DNA from: Camillea tinctor
Taxonomy: Eukaryota; Ascomycota; Sordariomycetes; Xylariales; Xylariaceae
NCBI GenBank assembly: GCA_022578605.1
Contig: MU394120.1
Location: 62,001 to 126,000, forward strand
Reading direction: 5' to 3'
Length of the DNA: 64,000 nucleotides
Part shown: positions 1 through 13,890 of the stretch, in pieces
Layout: every line of letters begins with the position of its first letter
Numbering within the stretch: position 1 is the first letter of the stretch
The notes under the pieces: generated by a model
Told to the model about the DNA's origin: nothing
Database searches by the model: none
Seen by the model: only the letters and a program-made list of their open reading frames with translations
Translations under genes and position numbers: made by a program

Positions 1-1284
1 AGTAGATTTAGAATCTTGGACATTGAAATTTAATGGAGTATCCATCTTCTAGTAGCATTTTGGTATGTATTCTACGAGATAAGAGAAGGAGTTGTCTGTC
101 ACGATGCGAGCCCTAAACAAGGAAAACATATTTGTTATTGTGTGAAGACTTAAGCTACCTAGGTGAACACCCAAAGCGGCGTGACCTATATACGTACAAA
201 CAGTTTCTTTGTTTACTATATAGACTAGGCTCAATCTACCCCATGAAGATAGAATCGGGAAAGTAATTTAGTAGATGAGGAGTTGACGACGATGAAACTT
301 ACTCTATATGTCTAAGTAACTGAAAACATAGAGATAAAAGAGCTCATTCTAAGTCTCACAACACTATATATACTAAAATAGAGACAGAAAATCACTTAAT
401 ATATTTAGCCTAGCTTACAAATAATATATAACGTTGAGTGTTTAAACGGCATTCGTATGTTTGGCGTAACTGGTGTCTTCCCACGGTATCATGAAGGCTA
501 TTGCTTCAGGTTGGCGGCGACAAAAGAAAAGGAACGAAGTACGTGAAAACCAGGCAGCTTTATTCCATACTTAGAATACGCTTTACAAACTTATGGAGCA
601 CTGGGTAAATAGCTTCCAAGATATGCAGGAATGAATCAAGAGAAATAAAAGAGACGGGGAAATAAACAGTCATACTAGTTATATTATCCGTTCTGTACAT
701 TATTCACGATTTACTATACTAATTCCGACCTAAAAAGTACTTTGAGAATAAATAACACAACTTCAAGTTATTTCAAAACAGTTATAAGTCAGACACTGAC
801 GTTCAATAATATCAAATACCACAATACGCAATATGTAGGTATCTACCTATATAAGGATAGGCAACTCCCAACCGGCTCAGGAGGGGAGGGGAGATCAACT
901 CGAAAATTCTGAAGAAACAACAAGGACCTCCTTTTCCTTTAAATCTGACGAAAAAAGCACCACCGAGGGTATATATGTATGTATAATCTCACTCCAAACC
1001 AACCCCAACCCCAACCCTAACCCAAACCAAGGATGACCTCCCTACTCTAACAAATACCAAACCCTTTTTCTTTAACCTTTCCATTACATTTTACCCCCCC
1101 TCATTTGTCTTTCCCTTTTTTCTCCCCTTGCTGTTTTGCGTGGACTCAAGAATTCTAACTTCATTATCCTGTATCATACCCGATCCCATCACGCCACCCA
1201 CCCACTCATCACACCACTAACCCAACACCCCGAGGCAAGTCCGGCCAGCCGGTCCCCCCTCTCCCGTCCCCCCTTTTAAGCGCT
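1..1284. other. Intergenic region, 3' flank of the GMC oxidoreductase gene
   Basis: No ORF in this stretch resembles a protein family; the longest (49..234, minus) has no recognisable motif. It is AT-rich up to about 850, then C-rich from about 990 to 1270, including a run of CCCCAACC/CCCTAACC-like units near 1000-1030. It lies downstream of the minus-strand gene ending at 1285 and presumably holds its 3' UTR and polyadenylation signals. Confidence 0.6.
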
Positions 1285-4200
1285 TTACCTCGCGAGCAGC
1301 TCTCCTTTCATGACCATGTCCCGGAACTTATCGTCCGGCTCCACGAACCTGTACTCGGGCCCTCGCACGACGCGGTCGACCTCCTCTCGCACGAAGGGGT
1401 ACACGTCCTTCCACGCATTGCGGCCCATCCAGCAGTCAAGGTGTCCGTAGTCGGGCACGACGCGGCGGCGGTACTGGATGGCGCTATCGCCGTCGCAGGC
1501 AGTGCCGTCCGGGTCGGTGGTGCGGGTGCCGAACGCGTCTGTGAGGACCTCGTAGGTGCGCTCGGTGCTCTCGGCGGACAGCACGGCGTTGTCGCGGCCG
1601 ACGAACAGCAGGAACGGGATGCCGCGGAGGCGGCGGATGTTGTCGCGGGTGTCGAGGCGCTCGAACAGGGGGCCGTTGGACATGACGCCGCCGGTGAACC
1701 CCTGCTTCATGAGCAGGTGCAGCAGGGTCATGTTGACGCCGCCGAAGAAGCGGTCGATCTGCCGGTGCGTGGCCTCGTTGAGGTTGCGGTGGTTCCAGCA
1801 CCGCCCGAACACGAGCGTGCACCGGTGGCAGCTCGCGTTGTTGCAGATCTCCCGGCGCTCGTCCGGCATGAACCGCAGCGCCTCGTTGAGCATCTTCTGC
1901 AGCAGGCTGTCGTCCTTGCTCGTGCTGCAGCTGAACCACTGCCCGGCCAGGAACTTGTACAGCCTGTCCGCCGGTATGGGCGAGGCCATGATCTTGATCA
2001 TGTTCATCGTTTGCCAGATCGGATTCATGAATACTTGACTGCAGGTCACTCCTTTGATCCAGCTACTTGGGATGGTGCCGTCTAGTAGGCCGGTTGAGAA
2101 TGCCACGCTGCCCATGCAGTGAGCAATGGTGTAAATAGGATCTGGTTGCTGTGACTGAGATGTAGCTCCATTAGCACCGTCTTCTTTCGCCTTTCCGATT
2201 TTCTCGTCGTATGTAGGATAGCGGCTACGGATATACTCGAGGCATGCCAGGAGATCCAGGCGAGCATCGAACGTAGTCCACTTGTTTTGGGCAGCCATAA
2301 GTGCGCCGATGCGGTGTACTGGGATGAAGACACGGTAACCGGCTCGCTGGAAGTAGTTTACCGCATTGTATTGAATCGTCGGCAGCGCGAATATCTGGTG
2401 GTCTACAGATGCACCTGGGATCATGAACAGGTTCTTGAGTTGGACATTGTTGTTGGTGGGCTCCCACATGTGCAGTCTAGTGATAATGCCGTCTCGAGCT
2501 TTGATCGAGAATGTTTTATGAGGGGGCGTGTTGTTGATGAAACCGGCATACGTCTGACTAGGATACTGCAGGGGCGTGAGAGGCGACAAGAATAAAGACA
2601 GCGACTTTCGTGTAAAAAATGTCATAAATTTAGCAGCGCTCATCACCTTACGGAACATACCACTGCCTGTCGCCGTGAGAGTCATGATTTCGGACACGAA
2701 ATCCTGCGGTTGAATACTCATAATGCCCTTGGCGACAATTGGCCCCAACAAGCCGTCTTCTTCAGCATTTGGGTCCTTACGAGCCGACTTAGGCAGGTAC
2801 TCGGTAATGGTGACATAGAGCGTGCTAGTCGACTTCCAGAAACGTATCGGAGACAGGGCAACAGACGAGTCAACTACCTTATAGCCGTGGAAGTGTAGCT
2901 TGCGTCCGTTTATGCCGCGCATATCGAAATCATATTCGAGGTTTCGAGTTCCTGGGGCCTTGTGGTCGACTAAGAACAGATTGAAGTTTCCTCGTTGGAC
3001 CATGAACGGAGATCCCTCGAGCGTTGGGCAGACAAAAGTGCCTGTAAGCATCGCCTTGTGATTAGGATCGTGGATAATCGACCTAGTATTGAACGACTGG
3101 ACACTGAGAAAGAACCGTGCTGTTTCACACAGAGATTTCGCTGTCCGAGCGGCTAGGTGATAAGTATCCGGGTTGTCTCTCTGGAACCCATCGTCGCGGT
3201 GGATATATCCCGACATGACTTCTGTAAAACCAAACCCTGCGTCTTTTGTACGGGCGGCCTCATACATATGGGTTCTAGCCTTACAGATGCGGTCGTTCTC
3301 CTCTTGCTCTTCAATAGTCCTTATCCTCGAGGTCTTTGGGTGATCATGAGAGTATTTTGGAGATCCAAAGAGATCTAGAAGTTCGTTTTTTTCAGTCTTA
3401 ACATAAAATCCCTCACGTTGTGTGTAAAGGTCGAGTGCACGTTCTGCTAGAGCCGTGATAGTCGCAAAGGGATTTGCGCCGAGAGCGGCTGGTATAAGAG
3501 CGCCATCTGTGACGATGAGGCCCTTATGTGTTTCGGTCCCAAGACCAGTGAAGACTTCACCGGCATGGTTAGTCACACCCGTTGAACCCGTATCCGCCAT
3601 GCAGGCGCCACTGATTACCGTTAGCTAAATTCCATACGAAAATCTAGGTTGAAGGCATACCCAATAGGGTGGACTGTAACTTGTTGCTCTCCTAGTAAAG
3701 CATAGAAGGGATTCTGGACAAATGTCCCTCCCACAGCATTCGTGGCCTTTTTCAATACGCCGTTGAGATACTTGACGTGATCGCTTCGGCCTACTCCGAT
3801 GAATTCGAGCACTGGCTTGTCATCTTTGAGAGTCAAATATGCTTGGTTGCCTTCGAGGTGTCAGCTTTCAAAATGTAGCTACAACGGTATATGTGACTTA
3901 CTGTCATGAGACATAATCAAATATACTTGAGTCTTCTCGATAGCACCCTTTCGAAAGTAAGGTCCTAGGAAGAGGCTCCCAGCACGGGCAAGATTTGCTT
4001 TGACCTTGTCTACCAGAGACTCGTCTTTCGGCTCAACACTACCGGGCAAGAACTCAAGCAAAGCCTGCATGAAGGGGGCTAATGCGCTGGGAATGGTGCC
4101 TTCCTCAATGACATAGCCATCTAGGGGATTCTCATGGCCTTTTCTGTTGTCGATGATACCAGTGATACATGGACCAACTGGACGATAAGGGGAGGGGAAT

Positions 4201-5803
4201 GTTTTCCCCATGCTATTGACCTCTTCATCTGTATTGTAACTAAGGACCATTAGCAGGCATCTTTACGGTTAGAAAAACAAACCTACCCAAAAGCAAGTAT
4301 GTCGCCGTTACCACTCATATTCTGGCCGACCTTGGGGCTCATTTTCAGACCCATTTCTCTGCTTCTCAGAAGGATCTCTGTGGTACCGATTGAGCCAGCA
4401 CCAAGGAACACGGCTTTCCTTGCATGTACCCATAGGAGATCCCCATGAAGGTTGGCCTTAAAGTGGCCACGGTTCCGTCCGTGCCAGGCAAAGTAGATAA
4501 TGTATCCGTCTCTGCCCGGAGCTTCTGTGATGTAACGCACTTCTGCTTCACAGAACATTTCGGCACCCCAATTCCAAGCATCAGCTAGATACGTCACAAG
4601 CGTGGTGGTCTTGGAACCATCATTCAACCCAGTGCAATCTTGACCAGTAGATGCAGAGGCCGACATTTCGACACCGCAGCTATTTGGTCCATTGCGGAAG
4701 CGAGTAGTCTGCCTCACACGTCTAAAGTTTTGGGACATGTTTAGGTATTCTGCTTGTTTCTTCAGTAGTTCGAGCTTTGGTAATTTCGGCCAGTCCTCTG
4801 GGTACTCCTCGGGTTCTAGGACTTCAGCGGCTTTCTTGTAGTCTAAATAGATTACACTGTCAGTCTCGAATTTGGCATATATTCATTTTCAGACATGATT
4901 GTATAAAGTCAGGAGGTAGCTGAGCAAGCTGTATCACTCACATGGTTTCAGGCATTCTGGGTTGTTGCGAATCTCGTGAGGCCATTGCTCCTGGCTCAGT
5001 GAGGCTTCATCTGCTTCTAAAAAGACATTCGCGTTCATCAAACTAGTCCCGCCCAGTCCTATTGAAGGAAGCAAAGTTAGTTTTCTTTCACAAACATCTA
5101 AAGGTCCTCTTACGGAGGACTTACCATTGCATACTACAGCATTCTGGCCATTACCGAAGATCAAGTGATACATGCCGGTAGGGTCTCCACCACGAACCAA
5201 CTTCCTGGGGGCCCAGCTTGGTGCAAACTCGCCAGAGTAATGAAGCTGGTCGAATGCATCCTTAGTATCGTCCGGGTACTGTCCGGGCCAGCGTTCCTTG
5301 CCCCGCTCGAGAAGACAGACAGATTTGCCGGCCCGTGCCATTCGTGATGCGGCGACACCACCTCCGTAACCAGAGCCAATAACGACACAGTCATAAGCCT
5401 GCCGCATTAGTTCTAGCGGTTTGGATATCCGTGGAAAGGTGGCATTCTTAGGGTCATCGGCCCACGACCGTATCCGCGCATAGGTTCGTGATCGAGGACC
5501 ACTCGGCTCATTATCGTGAATTCCTAGTCCGTGGATACTGTGGGATCCTTCGCCAAGGTCTGGACTCGAATGGTCACCGTTTGTAAAGCCATTCGGTACC
5601 TGACCGGGACTTCGGTCGAAAGAATCGATGGATTCACCAGAGCAGCTCCCGCTTGCGACACGGTTATGTCCGTTAACCTGCCCTGGAGAGCTGCCATTGA
5701 CCCTCTTAAGACCTCCAGTTCCATTGACGGTGGGAACATCTATAGAGGTAGTGTGAACCGCTTCGGAGGGGTTCTCCATAACTGGACTGTCTGCTGATAG
5801 CAT
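1285..5803 (-). CDS. GMC (cholesterol-oxidase-like) FAD oxidoreductase fused to alpha/beta hydrolase
   Basis: Six exons: 5125..5803, 4942..5058, 4287..4842, 3902..4239, 3661..3850 and 1285..3610. All introns are GT-AG (47-99 nt) and the sum is 4,206 nt, giving 1,401 residues. Residues 1-135 are Ser/Gly/Asn-rich and probably disordered. The FAD Rossmann motif GSGYGGG is at about 143-149, followed by an acidic strand end (LLERG). Later GMC landmarks are LGGTSLMNANVF, GAGSIGTTEILLRS and, across the last intron, VTVHPIGGACMAD, which matches the conserved HPxGG region of bacterial cholesterol oxidases. The C-terminal ~400 residues look like an alpha/beta hydrolase: nucleophile elbow AHCMGS (Cys where Ser is usual), a late Asp and a terminal GHLD histidine. 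By family it should oxidise a sterol or other hydrophobic alcohol; the substrate is unknown. No signal peptide is visible. The start is the first ATG of the open frame. The family call is firm and the substrate is not. Confidence 0.88.
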
Positions 5804-6488
5804 AACCGCGGCGCGGAGAATTATTCGAAAGGGAGTGTCCCCAGTCGGCCTTGGTATGGGCCACGATACAGAATCGGTTCCAGTCTACCGGGATGCGGTG
5901 GTAATAGCAAATAATAGCAGTAACAAGAATTGGTAAGAAGAAAGTGATATTAGTCTAAGAAGACTAGAGTGAAGAAGGGTAGGTAAGAGCTTAGGTTAGA
6001 AAAAGGGTAAGATTAATATTTAGATATAAGTAATTGTGTATAGACAGGAAGAAGGATTGATAGTGGATTCTAAGAAGGCGGAGGGTCACCTCATTGCGCC
6101 TCTATAGGAGTGACTGGCTTCATATATCTATTTGTTGATACTGGTGGTTTGAAAGATAGACAGTCTAGTCTAGCTATATTATTAAAGACCCAGTAGTTCT
6201 GTGCGTAACAAATGAGGACAATGGGGTGGGATAATGAAAGGGACGACGAATCAAAGATAGAGCTCATGCTTTGCAGTAACCTAACCCGGCAGTAAGTGAT
6301 AATAATACCACTAGGTATTCCCGTCCTGTAGGCCTACTTACATACATACATACACCACATGCTTAACCTATGCTTAAGCTAGTAGTCTTGTCTTGCATGG
6401 GGGCATTGCTGAGGCTAGGCTTAGATTGCATGTAATGATTGACATGATATTTCGGCTCCTCTTGAAGTTGTCACATACATGAATACCT

Positions 6489-6526
6489 ACATGCATACAT
6501 ACATACGTGCATACATACATACGTAG
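6489..6526. repeat. CATA/TACG tetranucleotide microsatellite
   Basis: Imperfect tandem CATA units interrupted by CGTG and CGTA. A short related stretch recurs just downstream near 6575-6610. Confidence 0.7.
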
Positions 6527-9500
6527 GTTCGCACGAGACCCTCCGCCTCCGTATGTGACTCGACTGGATCGGTATGTACATACATACCGACATGCCTACA
6601 TACCGACATAACTCGCAAGAGAGCAAATCGGTCGGATAGCTGAGCGCTGGGCTGAGTTGGTAGACGGAAGAAGCTAACCGGAAATGTCTCGTGGGCCGGA
6701 CTGAGCGAGTCGTCTTCTCTCATTGGGGGCTACGCGCTCGCGCAGGGATGCCGGTCAATAGTGTTTACCCTTCAGCGGGGCAGGCTGATGTGTGAATATG
6801 TAGGTGTAGGTAGGTTAGTGTATTACACTACCTAGGTTAGAACAATACGACCCATGTTTCTATTCTTACTGTCTGACCATCGATCGATTGCGGGACGTGA
6901 TTTGAGAAGGAATATTGGCCCGGAAGCTCTGGAGGCAAGGTAAACGAAGGAATTGGGGTTGGAGTCGTCATGATAGTGGATGCACAAAAGATAACCTAAC
7001 ATTAATAATTTACAGCACGAAGGGTTGAAGGGGGGGTGGAAGGGGAGTGGAAGGGGAGAACTTGGACCCAAGATCAATGAACTTCCCGGCCTCAGCCGTT
7101 CAATTTGGTCCATGCTTTAGTGTAAGTCGAGGGAACTAAATCCGTAGTGTAAAACTACATACCTGACATATCTACACACTATGTATACTTACACATACCC
7201 GTTAGGAGTGGGTCAGACCTTATAGGATCTACACGACTTAACACTACTTATATAGTTAGGGCTGGAACATGTGAGTGTAAATACGAAGTATCCGGGGTAG
7301 TAAGATTGGTAACGAAAGGACTTGTTCGATACAAAATTACACTGATATCTCTATGTAGTGAGAATGTAGAACCCATGATGATAATGACACGACTATGTGT
7401 ACCGATGTACACGTTATACAATTTTCCCTATAGAAAGGGACCAAAAAGGGAACCGATTCTATGTGTCTCTGCAGATTTTCTGCAACTCCAGACTGACATA
7501 GACAATAGGATATGTCAAGTCGACCAGGCTATGGTATGTCTGTGTAATTGATTGGTACACTAATGTAAACGGAAACGGAACACGCGAAGTCTGTAATGCA
7601 TCAATTGTACCGATATGGTAATAGTTTTCGGTACCAAAATAAGTGAACGGGAAACATAAGCAGCAGAATCATCGAGTTAGTATCATTCAATTGATGTTAT
7701 CATTACCATTATTATGCAGCAAGTAAGCAAGGGGTCTTCTGTGGCTTGTTGCCTTTCTGCCAATCTCAATAAAGAAGTGGATAGGGGGGCATTTTATTGA
7801 AGCATTACTCCTGATTGGCCAATGAACGAATTGGAGAAGTTGATAGGCCTTAACTTAATGATGGACCTCCTTGTCTTTCCAAGAGCGCCTCACTTTTGAA
7901 GACTCGGATATGTATTTCAATATCGTAAACATTCTTTCTTACTATGGGGTCCAAGTTTCTGCCTTGACATCTGACTCAACTGGGTTATTTAACTAGGCAT
8001 GTTATAGTCAAGTTGTTAACCAACATGGAGGTATTCTGGGCAAGGTTATGTAAACAGACACACCATCTCACCTTGACTTATACTATGACTTGAGAAGGTT
8101 TCTATGCCATGTAACTAAAGAACGTGTTGCTGAATGTGGTTCCCCAAAAAAATAATTATAAAGATGACAGTCCCATCCTAGTTCCCTAACTGGGTTCAGA
8201 AACTAAAGGCTATTTCCCTTTTTAGAGACTCGGCTCTCTAGTAGTGGTGCTTACTAGTAACCCAAGAGGGTCGCAGTCCAGGTTTTTAGTCAGGGACTTC
8301 TCCAGAACTCCGGTGCAGCGGGTAGGTAAGGCTGAGACAGGAAGAAGTACCACATCCTAATCTATCATATACACCCCATCCGATACATGTGGTACGCCGG
8401 GGTCGTGTCCATGTTGAAATGACTTCAGACCCAACATTGAACCCAACTAACCTAGTCAACTTACAAATATAAACACCTGTTAGTTCGAAGGGATCAAGCC
8501 ACCCTTCAAAAAGCCTTGCCGGTAAGAACCTTGAAACGTGAGTCTAGACCTGCCCGAGTGCCAAGGCATGTATGTACAGTACACTAAACTAGGCATCCCT
8601 CATCCGCAGGCAAGGGTGGCTTATACTAGAGAAGGCCCATTCAGAGGGGTGAAGCTGAAAAAAAAAAGGAAGCGGCTGAAGAACTAGTGGTGCCATTCAC
8701 GACCCAATTAGTAACCGTCAACCCCCTCTCCCTCTCCCTCATGTCCTAGAGCTCAGGGTTAACCCTCGCTGAAAATCAGCGATGGCATCTTGATTGGGTC
8801 GTGCCCCTAGAGCCCCCGGACGCGATCAATTTATTCCCCAAGGACTCGGGACGGACTACGACGGAGTATTAGACGAACTACTGGAGCTGCAAACCAGGGG
8901 TTACGTATCTTTCCAATCAATCATGTGTAATGTGCTCCTCAATGATTTATCACCTTAGTCCGACTATAGATATAGAGATATTACAGCCTAGGTTAGATAT
9001 TTTATATTAACCTACACTAAAGAAAGCCCCGGAGGTATTTTTGAACAAATGGTTAAGACCAAAAACTTATGCGACACTATGTAACCATTGCTACATTATT
9101 CATAACTACACAATCTATAAGCGTTACCGAAAATGATCTAGACGATCCTAGAAGAGGTTGCGAGTGTGACCCTACTTACGATATCGTCCCTCATAGGTTA
9201 AGTAACACTGCTTCTCACGCACATGCGGTTAGCACCAAGCCTTCAGCCCCATACCAGGCATACGCTATGTCACCCAAGTCGTCTGTTTACAGCGTCATCT
9301 TCCTACTAGTGAGGTACGGTTTGGGGGAAAAGAGACCGAGAAAAAAGAAAAGAAAAAGAGGGGAGTCCGATAGTCAATTCTATATATTGAATTGTCGCAG
9401 TGTGACGTACATCATAGATCCTACATTAGCTGCATGTCGTCCCCAGATGGCAGTCCGGCTATCTACCGTGTGCCATGCAGCCTCATGATTTGATAGGAGT

Positions 9501-11474
9501 CCGAATAGCCAGAACATAGTCGAAGACGATCGGCGGTGTTCTTCGCACGAGTAGTCGATATAATGACGAACGCGGCAATCGCTTCTGTGCCGCAACATAA
9601 CCAGTCAAAGCAAAGCCTGTCACCCACTCAGAGCCACTACTACATGATGTTAGTAGAGGTCAGATCAGATCAGACTAAATCAGACTAAACAGGTGGGACG
9701 ATCGGCGGAGAGAAAAAATAATAGCGTAAGCCTATATCGCGGGAAATACTGGGATCAGAATACCTACAGAATGCTTGGGGTCGGATATCACATGGAAATC
9801 TTGGGCTAGTACTCCCTCTAGAGTGCCGTTCTACCCAGATACGATAACCATCTGGCCATATGGGAATTGTAATGCTTCTCCAACTGACTTGCTAACCCAA
9901 TGATCGGCCTTAGATCGCCTGTATGCTGAGTACTGTACCAGTGAGCGTTCGCATTGCCCACCGCTGTCTCGCCGGTGGCTTGCATCAGAGCCCAAAAATA
10001 AGTCTAGTGCTTAGACCAAAGACTTCAGTGGGCGAGGAGGCAGAAACTCCCGGCTTAGGCAACTAGTCTCAGGCCTGACAGTCAGAAAGAAGCCACCCGA
10101 GGAGTAACCTCAGGCCAAGGAAACGATGGGTTATAGTGAGTCTTCCTAAGGCAGTCCGAATTCTCAAGCCACCACAACCGGTCTTAAGTCTCACCAGAGT
10201 TCTTCTCTCTCCGATCGCCTAGGGGCCGATCATCCCCTGGGCCAAGGTTAATGATCGACTGAGGTTGTTCTGGGGAATGCTAGCAAGGGTTCCGGGCTTT
10301 GCTGAAGACCTCATACGCGACCTCACTCGCTTACCGAGCTCTCTGACTGATACCGAGCCACTTAAGCGTTTAAACAACCAACAAGAGGGCACCGACTTGG
10401 TGACCATTCCTTGTGGCTTTGACCTACGCAAAAATATGCGGCCCGTTCGAAAGAAGCAGGCTGCCTGTCTGCCTGCCATACGACTGGAATCCCGGGACGG
10501 ACGCTAACGTGATCAGACCAAACAGCTTTAGCCTATGTATATGCTGTACACCGAAAACTACCACTAACACTCTGTCAACTCGGCGCAGAAGCCAGTAGTA
10601 AATCGCCGCCCTCTCGACCGCTCTTCCAAGCCTCTCGGCTCGGACTAGGCGAAAATTGAGTATTAATCGCAACGGTGACAGCGAAGCCAATAGTAAAAGT
10701 TATCCTACTAACTACTGGTACATATACGAAGTGGTAGTAGTGGTAACGCATGCGTGGAGAAGGGGATAGGGATAGGGATAGGGAATGCGGAGGGAGGGAC
10801 GGAGGGTGCGGAGGTGGTCGAAGAGTGAAACCCTCCGACCTCACACACATCGAAGGGGATCTCACGAATCGAATCGGGGAACATGGGGAAGGGAAAGACA
10901 ACAAAGTGCCTGCCGATTCATGAATGGTTTGATCGCAAGGGGGACAACAGTAGAATATTGTAGCACTACACCTGATGCCCCTACCCGCAAGCCGCGTGGC
11001 ATGTGTTGGATACGAGAAACAGATGTGTGATGTGTGTGCAGAGAGGGATCCCGTTTGGTCGAATAAGTTTATCTCTCTTCCTACCTACATCCTCAACATC
11101 GTCACATCGTGATCAAATAAATCACCTATTTTACCGTTGGCCTCTCGGACCTATCATTGAACATGATGGATGATTATTCACCTCAATGGTCAAAAACGAC
11201 ACCTCGTTTAGTTTCAGAGAATATGAAAAGATAAATCAATAAGTCCTATATTCCTACATACACCTTGTCCCTTCCCCCCCCCCCTTAACGTAGTAGTATA
11301 ATCTAGCCACCGCCCCTTTAACCACCATCCCCCCTGTTGCGTTCTTTTTGGAGGGAGGGTTCGTTCCATATGACGACGCGAGAGGGAAATAACAAAAGGG
11401 GAAAGAAAAAGAAAAAATAACATACATGCAGTTCGTAACGCAATCCGTTTCCTTGCCCTGGTAGTAGTAGTCCT

Positions 11475-11547
<73 letters not shown>

Positions 11548-11548
11548 C
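11475..11548. repeat. (AAC)n trinucleotide microsatellite
   Basis: About 24-25 uninterrupted AAC units on the plus strand (GTT on the minus strand), beginning about 210 nt past the stop codon of the minus-strand GDH gene. It probably lies in that gene's 3' UTR or just beyond it. Perfect tracts of this length usually vary in length between isolates. Confidence 0.95.
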
Positions 11549-11756
11549 TAGACTCGCCCGTCTGTCGTAGGAGGGAGATCGCACCTCCTCCCTTCCTCTC
11601 CAGGTTCTGACGATCGATCCTAGTGGTTAGGAAGCCTTTGTATCCTCCGTCTGTGCCGCATCCTACCGAACCATATCCCTATCTTATGACACGCCACCAA
11701 CACCGACATCAACACCACCATCACCATCACCAACTAACCCCCCTTTTTTTAGTCCT

Positions 11757-13890
<2,134 letters not shown>

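Larger units (their letters stand above)
5804..11756. other. Gene-poor intergenic region of about 6 kb
   Basis: It separates the 5' end of the GMC gene from the 3' end of the GDH gene. ORFs up to 139 codons occur (for example 9069..9488 plus, 10265..10507 plus, 10219..10479 minus), but none has a recognisable motif or splice pattern. Visible structure is limited to CATA-type microsatellites near 6480-6530, a GATAGG triplet run near 10765-10785, an 11-nt inverted pair at 8698/8793 and the (AAC)n tract listed separately. I saw no transposase, reverse transcriptase, tRNA or rRNA. It may contain old degenerate mobile DNA that cannot be recognised by eye. Confidence 0.5.

Noticed and set aside
990..1030. 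Telomere-like CCCTAA/CCCCAA units
   Set aside because: Only one exact CCCTAAC unit occurs in a degenerate A/C-rich stretch, and coding genes continue to the right. This is not a telomere array.
1441..2085. Long antisense ORF (214 codons) within the GMC gene
   Set aside because: It is a shadow of a GC-rich exon, Ala/Val/Glu-rich without motifs. The opposite frame has the conserved hydrolase features.
8698..8803. 11-nt inverted pair CACGACCCAAT / ATTGGGTCGTG about 85 nt apart
   Set aside because: Short arms, no transposase, no target-site duplication seen. It could occur by chance in 6 kb of intergenic DNA.
9069..9488. 139-codon plus-strand ORF in the gene-poor block, with a hydrophobic start
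   Set aside because: The start could mimic a signal peptide, but the rest has no Cys pattern or family motif, there is no nearby splice signal, and length alone is weak evidence.
10219..10507. Overlapping 80-88-codon ORFs on both strands
   Set aside because: No recognisable transposon or gene motif in either frame; too short to call.
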